Of a stretch of 64,000 nucleotides of DNA, positions 33,317 to 41,762 are shown piece after piece. Location of the stretch: contig NZ_SMRQ01000007.1 of assembly GCF_004359965.1 (NCBI RefSeq), positions 1 through 64,000 on the forward strand, written 5' to 3'. The translations under genes and the position numbers were made by a program. Below the pieces are notes generated by a model. The model was not told the origin of the DNA. It was given only the letters and a program-made list of their open reading frames with translations, and did not search any database. This DNA is from Cognatilysobacter segetis (GTDB lineage Bacteria > Pseudomonadota > Gammaproteobacteria > Xanthomonadales > Xanthomonadaceae). Position 1 is the first letter of the stretch. The number at the start of each line of letters is the position of its first letter.

Positions 33317-34480
33317 TCAGAACGCGTTGATGCCGGTCAGCTCCCGGCCCACGACGAGCTGGTGCACCGTTTCCGTACCTTCGTACGTGATCACGGACTC
33401 GAGGTTCAGCGCGTGGCGGATCGCGGCGTGCTCGGTGGTGATGCCGGCGCCGCCGAGGAGGTCGCGGCACTCGCGCGCGATGTCGATCGCCATCCGGCAG
33501 TTGTTCCACTTCGCCAGCGACACCTGCGTGGGCTGCATGGTGCCGGCATCCTTCAGGCGGCCGAGCTGCAGCACGAGCATCTGCGCGAGCGTGATGCGAC
33601 GCGCCATGTCGGCCATCTTGATCTGCGCGCTCTGCGTGGCGGCGACCGGCCGCCCGAACAGCATGCGCTCCTTCGTGTAGTTGACCACCTCGTCGAGACA
33701 GGCGATCGCGGCGCCGATCGGGCCCCAGGTGATGCCGTAGCGCGCCTGCGTGAGGCAGCCGAGCGGGCCCTTGAGACCCTTCACGTTCGGCAGGCGGTTC
33801 GCTTCCGGCACGCGCACGTTGTCGAAGAACAGGCCGCTGGTGACCGACGCGCGCAGCGACATCTTGTGCTTGATTTCCTGCGCCGCGAAGCCGGGCATGC
33901 CCTTCTCGATCACGAAGCCCTGGATGCCCTCGTCGGTCTGCGCCCAGACGATCGCGATGTCGGCGAGGTTGCCGTTGGTGATCCACATCTTGGAGCCGTT
34001 GAGGATCCAGTCGTCGCCGTCGCGGCGCGCGTTGGTCTTCATGTTGGCCGGGTCGGAGCCGCCGTGCGGCTCGGTCAGGCCGAAGCAGCCGATGACCTTG
34101 CCCGCGGCCATGTCCGGCAGCCAGCGCATGCGCTGCTCTTCGGTGCCGTAGGCGTAGATCGGGTACATGCAGAGCGAGCTCTGCACCGATACGAAGCTGC
34201 GGATGCCGCTATCGCCGCGCTCGAGTTCCTGGCAGATCAGGCCGTAGCTGACCGCGTTGAGGCCGGCGCAGCCGTACGTCTCCGGCAGCGAGGAGCCCAG
34301 CAGGCCCATCTCCGCGATCTCGGCGACCAGCTCGCGCGGAAAGCGGCCCTCGTCGAAGCATTCGCCGATGATCGGGATCACGCGCTCGTCGGTGAAGCGC
34401 GCCACGGTGTCCTGGACGGCACGCTCTTCTTCGGACAGGAGCGAACGGACGTCGTAGAGGTCGTACGGATTCAGGGCCAT
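33317..34480 (-). CDS. gcdH: glutaryl-CoA dehydrogenase-type acyl-CoA dehydrogenase
   Basis: Oxidatively decarboxylates glutaryl-CoA to crotonyl-CoA in lysine/tryptophan breakdown. The 387-residue product has SFVSVQSSLCMYPIYAYGTE and CFGLTEPHGGSDPANM, which fit the glutaryl-CoA dehydrogenase subgroup, and the catalytic Glu in TYEGTETVHQL near the end. The gene stands alone; 33216-33316 upstream of the GNAT gene holds only GC-rich inverted repeats. Confidence 0.9.
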   Translation of the reverse strand: MALNPYDLYDVRSLLSEEERAVQDTVARFTDERVIPIIGECFDEGRFPRELVAEIAEMGLLGSSLPETYGCAGLNAVSYGLICQELERGDSGIRSFVSVQSSLCMYPIYAYGTEEQRMRWLPDMAAGKVIGCFGLTEPHGGSDPANMKTNARRDGDDWILNGSKMWITNGNLADIAIVWAQTDEGIQGFVIEKGMPGFAAQEIKHKMSLRASVTSGLFFDNVRVPEANRLPNVKGLKGPLGCLTQARYGITWGPIGAAIACLDEVVNYTKERMLFGRPVAATQSAQIKMADMARRITLAQMLVLQLGRLKDAGTMQPTQVSLAKWNNCRMAIDIARECRDLLGGAGITTEHAAIRHALNLESVITYEGTETVHQLVVGRELTGINAF

Positions 34481-34570
34481 GGGGCAATTGGACGTTCGGG
34501 CGGCGGGAGCCCGGCATTGTAGGCCCCGTCACAAATCCTCGACACCCCGGCCGCCGTCCACGCAAAAAGA

Positions 34571-34592
34571 AAGGGCCGGTTGCCCGGCCCTT
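34571..34592 (-). terminator. terminator of the glycine-zipper gene
   Basis: A 9-bp stem, AAGGGCCGG/CCGGCCCTT, with a TTGC loop; on the reverse strand the T-rich CTTTCTTTTTG follows. Confidence 0.85.
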
Positions 34593-34612
34593 TCCGTGGT
34601 CGATCGCAGCGG

Positions 34613-35449
34613 TCAGCGCGACGCGACGGCAGTACCGGTCACCACGCGTCCGTCGACGACCGGCAGGCGCTCGCCCGGTCGCTCGTCCATGCGGACGGTG
34701 CGCTCGGCGCCCTCGTAGCGGTACGTCACGTCGTACCCGACGACGGCGTTGTCGGTGCCCACGCGGATGCGGCTGCCCGGGCGGCTGCCCATGCGCTGGG
34801 TGCCGACGGTGCCGTCGGGGCTGCGGTACGTGACCGTGTACCCGACCGTGCGCGAGCTCTGCGACGTGTCGGTCACCGTGTGGCACTGGCGATCGACGCG
34901 CTCGACCACGCGGCCGCCGACATGGTTGCGGTCGACGCGGTTGCCCACGAAGCCACCGCCCACCGCGCCGGCCACCGTGGCGAGCTTGCGGCCGTTGCCG
35001 CCGCCGACCTGGTTGCCGACGAGGCCGCCGATCAGCGCGCCGGCCACCGTGCCGCCGACGTTGCCGTCGCGCTCGGGAAGGCGGTCCTGCACCACGACGT
35101 CGTTGCAGACCTGGCGCGGCGAGCTCGTCGTGCTCGTCTCCTTCACCGGATCGACGTCGATCACCGACGCGTAGCGCGGGCTGGACTTGCGGACCGGATC
35201 CACGTCGACGACGTCGGCATACGCCATGCGCGGCGCGTCCGCGGCGGCGAACTGCGGCGCGGTCGGGGCGATCTGCGCCTGCAACGCGGTGGACGCGTCG
35301 AGCTGGGTGGCGCCCGCGGCGGCCTGCGGCGCGCGCATCGGCTGGAACGACTGCGCGGGTTCGTCGTGGTTGATGCTGTTGTAGGCCGCGACCGCGACGC
35401 CGCCGAGCAGCATCGAACCCAGGGCGACCGCAAGAATGTTCTTGTCCAT
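34613..35449 (-). CDS. glycine-zipper 2TM-domain envelope protein
   Basis: A 278-residue protein. An N-terminal hydrophobic segment (about 5-22) precedes a spacer with the near-repeat VVDVDPVRKSSPRYASVIDV. The glycine zipper GTVAGALIGGLVGNQVGGG...VAGAVGGGFVGN covers about 130-165, and a C-terminal region resembles two related beta units (VGYTVTYRSPDG and VGYDVTYRYEGA). The family is associated with the outer membrane or periplasm; the role is unknown. GGAGC precedes the ATG at 35449, and a strong terminator follows the gene. Confidence 0.85.
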   Translation of the reverse strand: MDKNILAVALGSMLLGGVAVAAYNSINHDEPAQSFQPMRAPQAAAGATQLDASTALQAQIAPTAPQFAAADAPRMAYADVVDVDPVRKSSPRYASVIDVDPVKETSTTSSPRQVCNDVVVQDRLPERDGNVGGTVAGALIGGLVGNQVGGGNGRKLATVAGAVGGGFVGNRVDRNHVGGRVVERVDRQCHTVTDTSQSSRTVGYTVTYRSPDGTVGTQRMGSRPGSRIRVGTDNAVVGYDVTYRYEGAERTVRMDERPGERLPVVDGRVVTGTAVASR

Positions 35450-35604
35450 GGAAAGCTCCACGCCAGACCCATCTGGCATGGACGGATTCGAGCACCGCGA
35501 TCCTGAACGGGCCCGGAGCGTCACCGGTCGATCACGCATTCGGTTCAGCGATCCGCACGCGGCGCTGCACGTGTCGCGTGCTAGCGTCCGTGCGCGAGGT
35601 GACC

Positions 35605-35817
35605 ATGACCCGATACCTGATCAAGCCGTTCATGCGCTGGGCGGAGAAGCTCCAGCATCCCACCCTGTTCCGCATCACGGCGCTGCTGTTCGTCGTCGAC
35701 ATGCTGGTGCCGGACATCGTCCCGTTCGCCGACGAGATCCTGCTCGGCCTCGCGACGATGCTGTTCGCCAACTGGAAGCGCAGGAAGGAGCTGCCACCCG
35801 TTTCGTCGCGCCGATGA
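35605..35817 (+). CDS. small membrane protein (DUF6116-like)
   Basis: A 70-residue protein with one or two hydrophobic helices, including LFRITALLFVVDMLVPDIVP and EILLGLATMLFANW, and a basic C-terminus. It resembles short DUF6116 proteins I associate with Xanthomonadales, but the match is from memory. GAGGTGACC precedes the ATG at 35605. The stop overlaps the tatD-like start by 4 bp. Confidence 0.75.
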   Translation: MTRYLIKPFMRWAEKLQHPTLFRITALLFVVDMLVPDIVPFADEILLGLATMLFANWKRRKELPPVSSRR

Positions 35818-36596
35818 TCGAGCTGGTGGACAGCCACGCGCACATCGACGTGGCCGAGTTCGATCCCGACCGCGAAGCGGTGGTCGAGCGCGCGCGCGTG
35901 GCCGGGGTGCGGCGACAGGTGGTGCCCGCCATACACGCCGACGGCTGGCCGGGCCTGCGCGACGCGTGCGCGCGCTTCGAGGGCCTGCATCCCGCTTACG
36001 GGCTCCATCCCGTCTACCTGGACCGGCACCGCGACGCGCACCTCGACCAACTGCGCGAATGGATCGAGCGCGAACGGCCGGTCGCGGTCGGCGAGTGCGG
36101 GCTCGACCACTTCGTCGAGGACCTGGACCCGGCGCGGCAGGCCGCCCTCTTCGACGCACAGCTGCGGATCGCGCGGGACTTCGACCTGCCGGTGATCGTG
36201 CATGCGCGCCACGCGGTCGACGCCGTGATCGCGGCGATCCGCCGGGTCGGCGCGCTGCGCGGCGTCGTGCACAGCTTCTCGGGAAGCCGGCAGCAGGCGG
36301 AAACCCTCTGGCGCGAGGGCTTCCTCGTGGGCCTGGGCGGACCGGTGACCTACCCGCGCGCGAACCGCCTGCGCACGCTCGCCGCGACGATGCCTCTTGA
36401 GTTCCTCGTGCTCGAGACCGATGCGCCCGACCAGCCGGATGCGGAGGCGCGCGGCGCGCGCAATGAACCCGCCCGCCTGGTCCGCGTGCTCGAGACGATC
36501 GCGACGCTGCGCGGCGTACCGGCGACGGACGTCGCGCGAGCGACGACCGCGAACGCCGAACGCGTTTTCCGCCTCAGGCCGTCGCCTTCGCCTTGA
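35814..36596 (+). CDS. TatD family metal-dependent hydrolase
   Basis: A 260-residue TIM-barrel nuclease/hydrolase. It has the metal site DSHAHID, VGECGLDH, VIVHARHAVDAV, GVVHSFSG and LETDAPDQPD, all family positions. Members act as 3'-5' exonucleases or deoxyribonucleases. It is coupled to the small membrane protein gene and its last 23 bp overlap the opposing tcdA gene. Confidence 0.93.
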   Translation: MIELVDSHAHIDVAEFDPDREAVVERARVAGVRRQVVPAIHADGWPGLRDACARFEGLHPAYGLHPVYLDRHRDAHLDQLREWIERERPVAVGECGLDHFVEDLDPARQAALFDAQLRIARDFDLPVIVHARHAVDAVIAAIRRVGALRGVVHSFSGSRQQAETLWREGFLVGLGGPVTYPRANRLRTLAATMPLEFLVLETDAPDQPDAEARGARNEPARLVRVLETIATLRGVPATDVARATTANAERVFRLRPSPSP

Positions 36597-37386
36597 GCAG
36601 GAGCTCGATCGCCTTGCCGGCCATCGCGAACGCGAACGCGCCGGTGAGGTGGGTGGCCGCGCCCAGGCCGCCGCCGCAATCCAGCTTCAGCCCGCCCTCG
36701 CCTTCGTTCGACGGGCGCACGCCGCAGACGCTGCCGTCGGACTGCGGATACCGCACGTTCTCCAGCGAGTAGACCGCCGGCACGCCGAAGTAGCGGTCCT
36801 TGTTGCGCGGAAAGTTGAATTCGCCGCGAAGTTTCTTACGCACCAGCGCGAGCATCGCGTCGTGCTCCGTCCGCGAAAGATCGCGCACGCGGACGAGCGT
36901 GGGATCGGTGCGTCCGCCCGCCGAGCCGCTGACCACGATCGGCAGCTTGCGGCGCCTGCACCACGCGATCATCTCGACCTTACTGCGGAAGCTGTCGCAC
37001 GCGTCGACCACGAGGTCCAGCTGCGCGTCCAGCTGCGTCTCCAGGTTCGTCGCGGTGACGAACGCCGGCACCGGCTCCACGTCCATCAAGGGATTGATGC
37101 GCTCGCAGCGCGCCGCCATGGCCGCGACCTTCGCGTGCCCGAAGGTGCCCTCCAATGCGGGCAACTGGCGGTTGACGTTCGAGACGCAGATGTCGTCGGC
37201 GTCGATCAGCCGGAGATACCCGACTGCCGAACGCGCGAGCGCTTCGGCGACCCACGAGCCCACGCCGCCGAGTCCGACGACGGCGACGCGGCAGCGCGAC
37301 AGGCGTTCGATGCTCCCCGTGCCGTAAAGGCGGTCGATTCCCGCGAAGCGCTCCGCCCAGGCGGGATCGAGGTTGTACGTCTGCAT
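36574..37386 (-). CDS. tcdA: tRNA threonylcarbamoyladenosine dehydratase TcdA
   Basis: Cyclises t6A37 to ct6A in ANN-decoding tRNAs using ATP. The 270-residue E1-like protein has the nucleotide-binding VVGLGGVGSWVAEALARS, the LIDADDICVSNVNRQLPAL loop and VDACDSFRSKV. It faces the tatD-like gene and overlaps it tail to tail by 23 bp. Confidence 0.93.
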   Translation of the reverse strand: MQTYNLDPAWAERFAGIDRLYGTGSIERLSRCRVAVVGLGGVGSWVAEALARSAVGYLRLIDADDICVSNVNRQLPALEGTFGHAKVAAMAARCERINPLMDVEPVPAFVTATNLETQLDAQLDLVVDACDSFRSKVEMIAWCRRRKLPIVVSGSAGGRTDPTLVRVRDLSRTEHDAMLALVRKKLRGEFNFPRNKDRYFGVPAVYSLENVRYPQSDGSVCGVRPSNEGEGGLKLDCGGGLGAATHLTGAFAFAMAGKAIELLLKAKATA

Positions 37387-37474
37387 CCCGGCATTCTAGG
37401 GGCTCGCGGCGTGACGACAGAGGCCCCCGAAGCTGCGTGGTAATGTCCGCCGACCCTTCCGCGGAACCCGGCCG

Positions 37475-37927
37475 ATGCCCGACGTGAACACCCCGCCGCC
37501 CAGCCCCGCCCGCCGTGGAAACGGCTCCCGCTACTTCTTCATGGCGCTGCTCGGCCTCGTGGTTGGCGTCGTCGCGAGCGTCATGATCATGCGCACGCTG
37601 GAGCAGCGCCGGGACCCGTACCCCGAAGCGGTCATGCACGTCATGTCGGCGCACATGCGCGCGCTGAAGGACAACGTGACGCAGAACCGCTGCGCGGCGA
37701 CCGACGTCATCCCGCACCTGCAGACGCTGCGCACGCTGGCCAACGACATCGAGCCGGCGTTCAAGGACATGCGCGAGGACGCGACGTTCGCGAAGCACGC
37801 GAGCGAGCTGCGCGCGACGGTGGACGCATCGCTCGCCAGCCCGCCGCTGAACTGCCCGGGCGTGCAGGCCGTGGCGGCGAAGATCGGTCGCGCCTGCGAG
37901 GACTGCCACCGCTATACCCACGAATAA
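37475..37927 (+). CDS. membrane-anchored cytochrome c'-like protein
   Basis: A 150-residue protein with an N-terminal membrane helix (about 21-40) and a periplasmic helical domain ending in one haem-binding motif, CEDCHRYTHE. A single CxxCH at the very C-terminus of a four-helix bundle is typical of cytochrome c'. The family often binds NO or other gases, but no partner genes are adjacent, so the role is open. Confidence 0.75.
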   Translation: MPDVNTPPPSPARRGNGSRYFFMALLGLVVGVVASVMIMRTLEQRRDPYPEAVMHVMSAHMRALKDNVTQNRCAATDVIPHLQTLRTLANDIEPAFKDMREDATFAKHASELRATVDASLASPPLNCPGVQAVAAKIGRACEDCHRYTHE

Positions 37928-38040
37928 ACGGTGTCGAACCCGCGGCTGAATGTCCGCCGCGCGTTTGATTCCGTGTTCACCGGAGCGCTCCCAGCATCGG
38001 CCCGCATGGCGACCACCCGGTCCGCCGAAGGGAGTACTCC

Positions 38041-38517
38041 ATGAACGTCCAGCCGCGCCTGATCGCCGTCGCCGCCGCCTCCGTCCTCGGCCTGTCGGCC
38101 TGTGCGACGACCTACCCCGGCAGCTATGCCGGCAGCCCGCCGCCCGTCTCCAGCAGCGGCGTCTGCTACGACTGCGGCACGGTTACGAGGATCGAGACCA
38201 CCGGTGTCGTCGGCACGCAGCGCAGCGGCACCACGGGTGCAGTGATCGGTGGCCTGGTGGGCGCGGCCGCCGGGCGTCAGATCGCCAACGACTCCAGCAC
38301 CGGCAAGCGCAACGTCGCCACCGTGGCGGGTGCGGCCGCGGGTGCGGCGGCGGGCGCGGCGATCGAACGCAACATGGGGACCGGCGGCACCGGCACCTAC
38401 AACGTCTATGTGCGCATGGACGATGGTCGCGAGACCGTCGTGAGCCAGACCGACCTGGGCGGCATCCGCGAGGGCACCCGCGTCCGCGTCTACAACGGCC
38501 GCGCCTGGGTGCGCTGA
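38041..38517 (+). CDS. glycine-zipper lipoprotein (SlyB/Pcp-like)
   Basis: A 158-residue outer-membrane-type lipoprotein. The signal peptide ends LGLSAC (C21). The zipper GAVIGGLVGAAAGRQIAND plus VAGAAAGAAAGAAIERN spans about 60-115, followed by a short domain YNVYVRMDDGRETVV. This is the second glycine-zipper protein in 4 kb. A terminator follows. Confidence 0.88.
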   Translation: MNVQPRLIAVAAASVLGLSACATTYPGSYAGSPPPVSSSGVCYDCGTVTRIETTGVVGTQRSGTTGAVIGGLVGAAAGRQIANDSSTGKRNVATVAGAAAGAAAGAAIERNMGTGGTGTYNVYVRMDDGRETVVSQTDLGGIREGTRVRVYNGRAWVR

Positions 38518-38540
38518 GCGACCCGCGTCACGCTTCGATG

Positions 38541-38566
38541 AACGGCCCCGCCTCGCGGGGCCGTTT
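38541..38566 (+). terminator. terminator of the glycine-zipper lipoprotein gene
   Basis: A 10-bp stem, AACGGCCCCG/CGGGGCCGTT, with a CCTCG loop and trailing TTC. Confidence 0.85.
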
Positions 38567-38681
38567 TCGTGTCCGGTTCCGTCCACAGGTTGCGTTTGGT
38601 GCGCTGCGGCATGCACCGGGCTGACCCGGGGGTTAACGTCGGCCGGGTCCACTCCGGACCCACCAGCCCCCGAGGTGCCGC

Positions 38682-39785
38682 ATGAACCGCCTGTCCCTCC
38701 TCGCCGCCGCCAGCGTCCTGCTGGGCGGTGTCGCGCTGAACGCCGCCGATGCGTCGGTCCAGTCCGCCCGCTTCAATCCCCTACGCGTGGCGCTGGTGGC
38801 GTCGTCGAACCAGTCGTCGTTCCTCGGGGCGGTGGATGTCGAGATCACCAACACGAGCAGCCGCAACGTGCGCGTGCCGGCCTGGGAACTGCCGGCGCAG
38901 TACCTGCAGTCGGACCTGTTCTCGGTGACCCGCGACGGCCGCGAAGTCGCCTACGAGGGCCCGATGATCAAGCGCGGCCTGCCGCAGGCGGCCGACTTCG
39001 TGATCCTGCGCCCGGGCCAGACGTACCGCACCCGCGTCGACCTGTCCGCGTTTTACGACCTCGGCAGCACCGGTGAGTACACGGTGACCTTCAAGGCGCC
39101 GCTGCAGCACGCCTCGCTGTCGGGCGGCGAGATGCTCATGGCGGCCAACGGCCTGCCGATGCTGGCGCAGAGCGCGGCGCTGAAGCTGTGGGTGGACGGC
39201 ATCGACCAGCTCGGCGGCAGCCGCACCCTAGCCGCGCGCAGCAAGCCCAGCACGGGCGCGACCGTCGTCAACGGCGTGTCGTACAAGAGCTGCTCCACGA
39301 CGCAGATCAACACCGCCGGCAGCGCGGTCAACGCGGCGCGCACATATTCGGAGAATGCGAAGGGCTACCTCAACGGCGGCACGGTCGGCGCGCGTTACAC
39401 GACGTGGTTCGGCTCGTACACCTCGTCGCGGTATTCGACCGCTCGCCAGCACTTCGTGAACATCGATTCGGCCATGGACCAGAACGCCGGCCAGGTCACG
39501 ATCAACTGCGGTTGCAACCAGAGCTACTACGCCTACGTCTATCCGACCCGGCCGTACGAGATCTTCGTGTGCAAGGCGTTCTGGTCGGCGCCGCTGACCG
39601 GCACGGATTCCAAGGGCGGCACGCTGATCCACGAGATGAGCCACTTCAACGTGACCGCGGGCACCGACGACCACGTCTATGGGCAGACCGGTGCGAAGAA
39701 CCTCGCGGCGTCGAACCCCGACCAGGCGCTCGACAACGCCGACAACCACGAGTACTTCGCCGAGAACACGCCGTCGCAGAACTGA
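38682..39785 (+). CDS. secreted M35-family peptidyl-Lys metalloendopeptidase
   Basis: A zinc protease of the aspzincin group that likely cuts before Lys. The 367-residue precursor has a signal peptide (about 1-25), an N-terminal beta domain with WELPAQYLQSDLFSV, and a C-terminal catalytic domain with HEMSHFNVTAGTDDHVYG: HExxH plus the GTxDxxYG motif that supplies the third zinc ligand. Four Cys in the catalytic half could form disulfides. M35 is mainly fungal; bacterial members occur in secreting soil bacteria such as Lysobacter and Aeromonas. It has its own terminator and no partner gene. Confidence 0.92.
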   Translation: MNRLSLLAAASVLLGGVALNAADASVQSARFNPLRVALVASSNQSSFLGAVDVEITNTSSRNVRVPAWELPAQYLQSDLFSVTRDGREVAYEGPMIKRGLPQAADFVILRPGQTYRTRVDLSAFYDLGSTGEYTVTFKAPLQHASLSGGEMLMAANGLPMLAQSAALKLWVDGIDQLGGSRTLAARSKPSTGATVVNGVSYKSCSTTQINTAGSAVNAARTYSENAKGYLNGGTVGARYTTWFGSYTSSRYSTARQHFVNIDSAMDQNAGQVTINCGCNQSYYAYVYPTRPYEIFVCKAFWSAPLTGTDSKGGTLIHEMSHFNVTAGTDDHVYGQTGAKNLAASNPDQALDNADNHEYFAENTPSQN

Positions 39786-39802
39786 TCTGCAGGGAGGCGT
39801 CG

Positions 39803-39828
39803 CGAAGCCCGGCTCCGGCCGGGCTTCG
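39803..39828 (+). terminator. terminator of the M35 protease gene
   Basis: An 11-bp stem, CGAAGCCCGGC/GCCGGGCTTCG, with a TCCG loop, followed by TCGTTT. Confidence 0.75.
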
Positions 39829-39890
39829 TCGTTTCGGCGACCGTGACGGCCGCTCGGGCAGAATCGCGGCGACCCCATCGGGAGCCACCC

Positions 39891-40400
39891 GTGTCCGACC
39901 TCAGCGCCGTCTGGTCCATCCTCGCCGTCCTCCTCGTCATCGTCGGCATCGCCGGCACGATCCTCCCGGCGCTTCCGGGTATTCCGCTCGTGTTCGGCGG
40001 CCTGCTCCTCGCGGCCTGGGCCGACGGCTTCCGCCACGTCGGCGGCTGGACGCTAGGCGTTCTGGCGCTGCTGACGCTGGCGTCGTTCGCGATCGACCTC
40101 CTCGCCACCGCGATGGGCGCAAAGCGCGTCGGCGCGAGCCGGCTGGCATTGCTGGGCGCCACGATCGGCGCGATCGCCGGTGTGTTCTTCGGCTTCATCG
40201 GCATCTTCATCGGGCCGTTCGTGGGCGCGGTGCTGGGCGAACTCGCCAATCGCCGGCGGCTCGCGGCGGCCGACATGGGCCATGCCGCGCGGGTCGGCGT
40301 CGGTACGTGGACGGGACTGCTGCTCGGCACGGTGCTCAAGCTGGTGCTCGCGTTCGCGATGGTCGGACTGTTCGCGGTGGTCTGGCTCGCGCAGGCCTGA
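39891..40400 (+). CDS. DUF456 membrane protein
   Basis: A 169-residue protein with about five hydrophobic helices and Gly/Pro motifs typical of DUF456 (GTILPALPGIPLVFGG; LGATIGAIAGVFFGFIGIFIGP). I chose the GTG at 39891 because GGGAG lies upstream and the hydrophobic start follows; a longer in-frame reading would add 16 polar residues. Function unknown. Confidence 0.85.
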   Translation: MSDLSAVWSILAVLLVIVGIAGTILPALPGIPLVFGGLLLAAWADGFRHVGGWTLGVLALLTLASFAIDLLATAMGAKRVGASRLALLGATIGAIAGVFFGFIGIFIGPFVGAVLGELANRRRLAAADMGHAARVGVGTWTGLLLGTVLKLVLAFAMVGLFAVVWLAQA

Positions 40401-40448
40401 CCGCGGCTTCACGCCCGCTTGCGCGGCCGCCGCCCACAGTCGCTTGCT

Positions 40449-41747
40449 ATGAAATTCCGACCGAACTGGAGCCGCCGCCGGATGATCTGGACTATCGCCC
40501 TGACGGCGCTGACCACGCTTGTCGTGGTCGTCATCGCGATGAACTTCGCGACGCCCGAGAAGAAGCTCGAGAGCCGCGTCATCCACAAGTATCCCAGCAC
40601 CGATCCGCAGTTCCTGCGCGAGATGGGCGTGATGCTCGGCCCCTCGATCGTGCCGGGCAACAAGGTGACGGTGCTGGAGGACGGCGACCAGATCTTCCCC
40701 GCGATGCTCGACGCGATCCGCGGCGCGAAGCAGACGGTGACGTTCGAGACGTACATCTGGTGGTCCGGCGAGATCGCGAAGCAGTTCAGCGCCGCGCTGT
40801 GCGAGCGCGCGCAGGCCGGTGTCGAGGTCAACGTCACCGTCGACTGGGCCGGCAGCATCAAGATGGACAGCGCGATGCTGGAACACATGCAGGAGTGCGG
40901 CGTGCGCATCGAGCGCTACCGCCCGCTGCACTGGTACAACCTCGGGCGCCTGAACAACCGCACCCACCGCAAGCTGCTGGTTGTGGACGGGCGCGTGGGC
41001 TTCACCGGCGGCGTCGGCATCGGCGACCCGTGGCTCGGCCATGCGCAGGATCCGGACCATTGGCACGACCTGCACTTCCGGATCGAGGGGCCCGTGGTCT
41101 CGCAGGTCCAGGCGGCGTTCAACGACAACTGGATCAAGACGACCGGTCGCGTGCTCAACGGGCCGACGTATTTCCCGGAAGTCGCGCCCGCCGGGGACAT
41201 GCGCGCGCACATGTTCATCGCCTCGCCGGCCGGCGGCAGCGAAAGCATGCACCTCATGTTCCTGATGGCGATCGCCTCCGCGACCCGGAGCATCGACGTC
41301 GAGGCGGCGTACTTCATCCCCGACCCGCTGCTGCGCGACGCGCTGATGGCCGCGCTCAAGCGTGGTGTGCACGTCCGCCTGCTGCTGCCCGGCCCCTACA
41401 TCGATTCGGAAACCGTCCGCATCGCGACCAAGAAAGAGTGGGGCCCGCTGCTCGCCGGCGGCGCGGAAATCCACCTGTACCAGCCCACGATGCTCCACGT
41501 GAAGCTGATGATCATCGACCGCTACATGGTGTCGCTGGGCTCGACCAACCTCGACCAGCGCAGCTTCCAGCTGAACGACGAGGCCAGCCTCAACGTCTAC
41601 GACCCGGCATTCGCCGAGGCGATGACCCAGGTGTTCGAACGCGACCTCCTCAAGACCAAGCCGTACACGTTCGAGATGTGGCGCAAGCGCCCGTTGAAGG
41701 AGAAGCTCTCCGAGCGCTTCATCATGCCGATCAAGTCCCAGCTGTAA
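40449..41747 (+). CDS. cardiolipin synthase-like phospholipase D protein
   Basis: A 432-residue PLD-superfamily enzyme with an N-terminal membrane helix (about 15-32) and two HKD motifs, THRKLLVVDGRVGFTGG and LHVKLMIIDRYMVSLGSTN. Bacterial cardiolipin synthases with this layout (ClsB-like) condense phosphatidylglycerol with another phospholipid. It precedes the MscS gene by 15 bp, so the two are likely co-transcribed. Confidence 0.9.
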   Translation: MKFRPNWSRRRMIWTIALTALTTLVVVVIAMNFATPEKKLESRVIHKYPSTDPQFLREMGVMLGPSIVPGNKVTVLEDGDQIFPAMLDAIRGAKQTVTFETYIWWSGEIAKQFSAALCERAQAGVEVNVTVDWAGSIKMDSAMLEHMQECGVRIERYRPLHWYNLGRLNNRTHRKLLVVDGRVGFTGGVGIGDPWLGHAQDPDHWHDLHFRIEGPVVSQVQAAFNDNWIKTTGRVLNGPTYFPEVAPAGDMRAHMFIASPAGGSESMHLMFLMAIASATRSIDVEAAYFIPDPLLRDALMAALKRGVHVRLLLPGPYIDSETVRIATKKEWGPLLAGGAEIHLYQPTMLHVKLMIIDRYMVSLGSTNLDQRSFQLNDEASLNVYDPAFAEAMTQVFERDLLKTKPYTFEMWRKRPLKEKLSERFIMPIKSQL

Positions 41748-41762
41748 CCGGGGTTGCGACAC

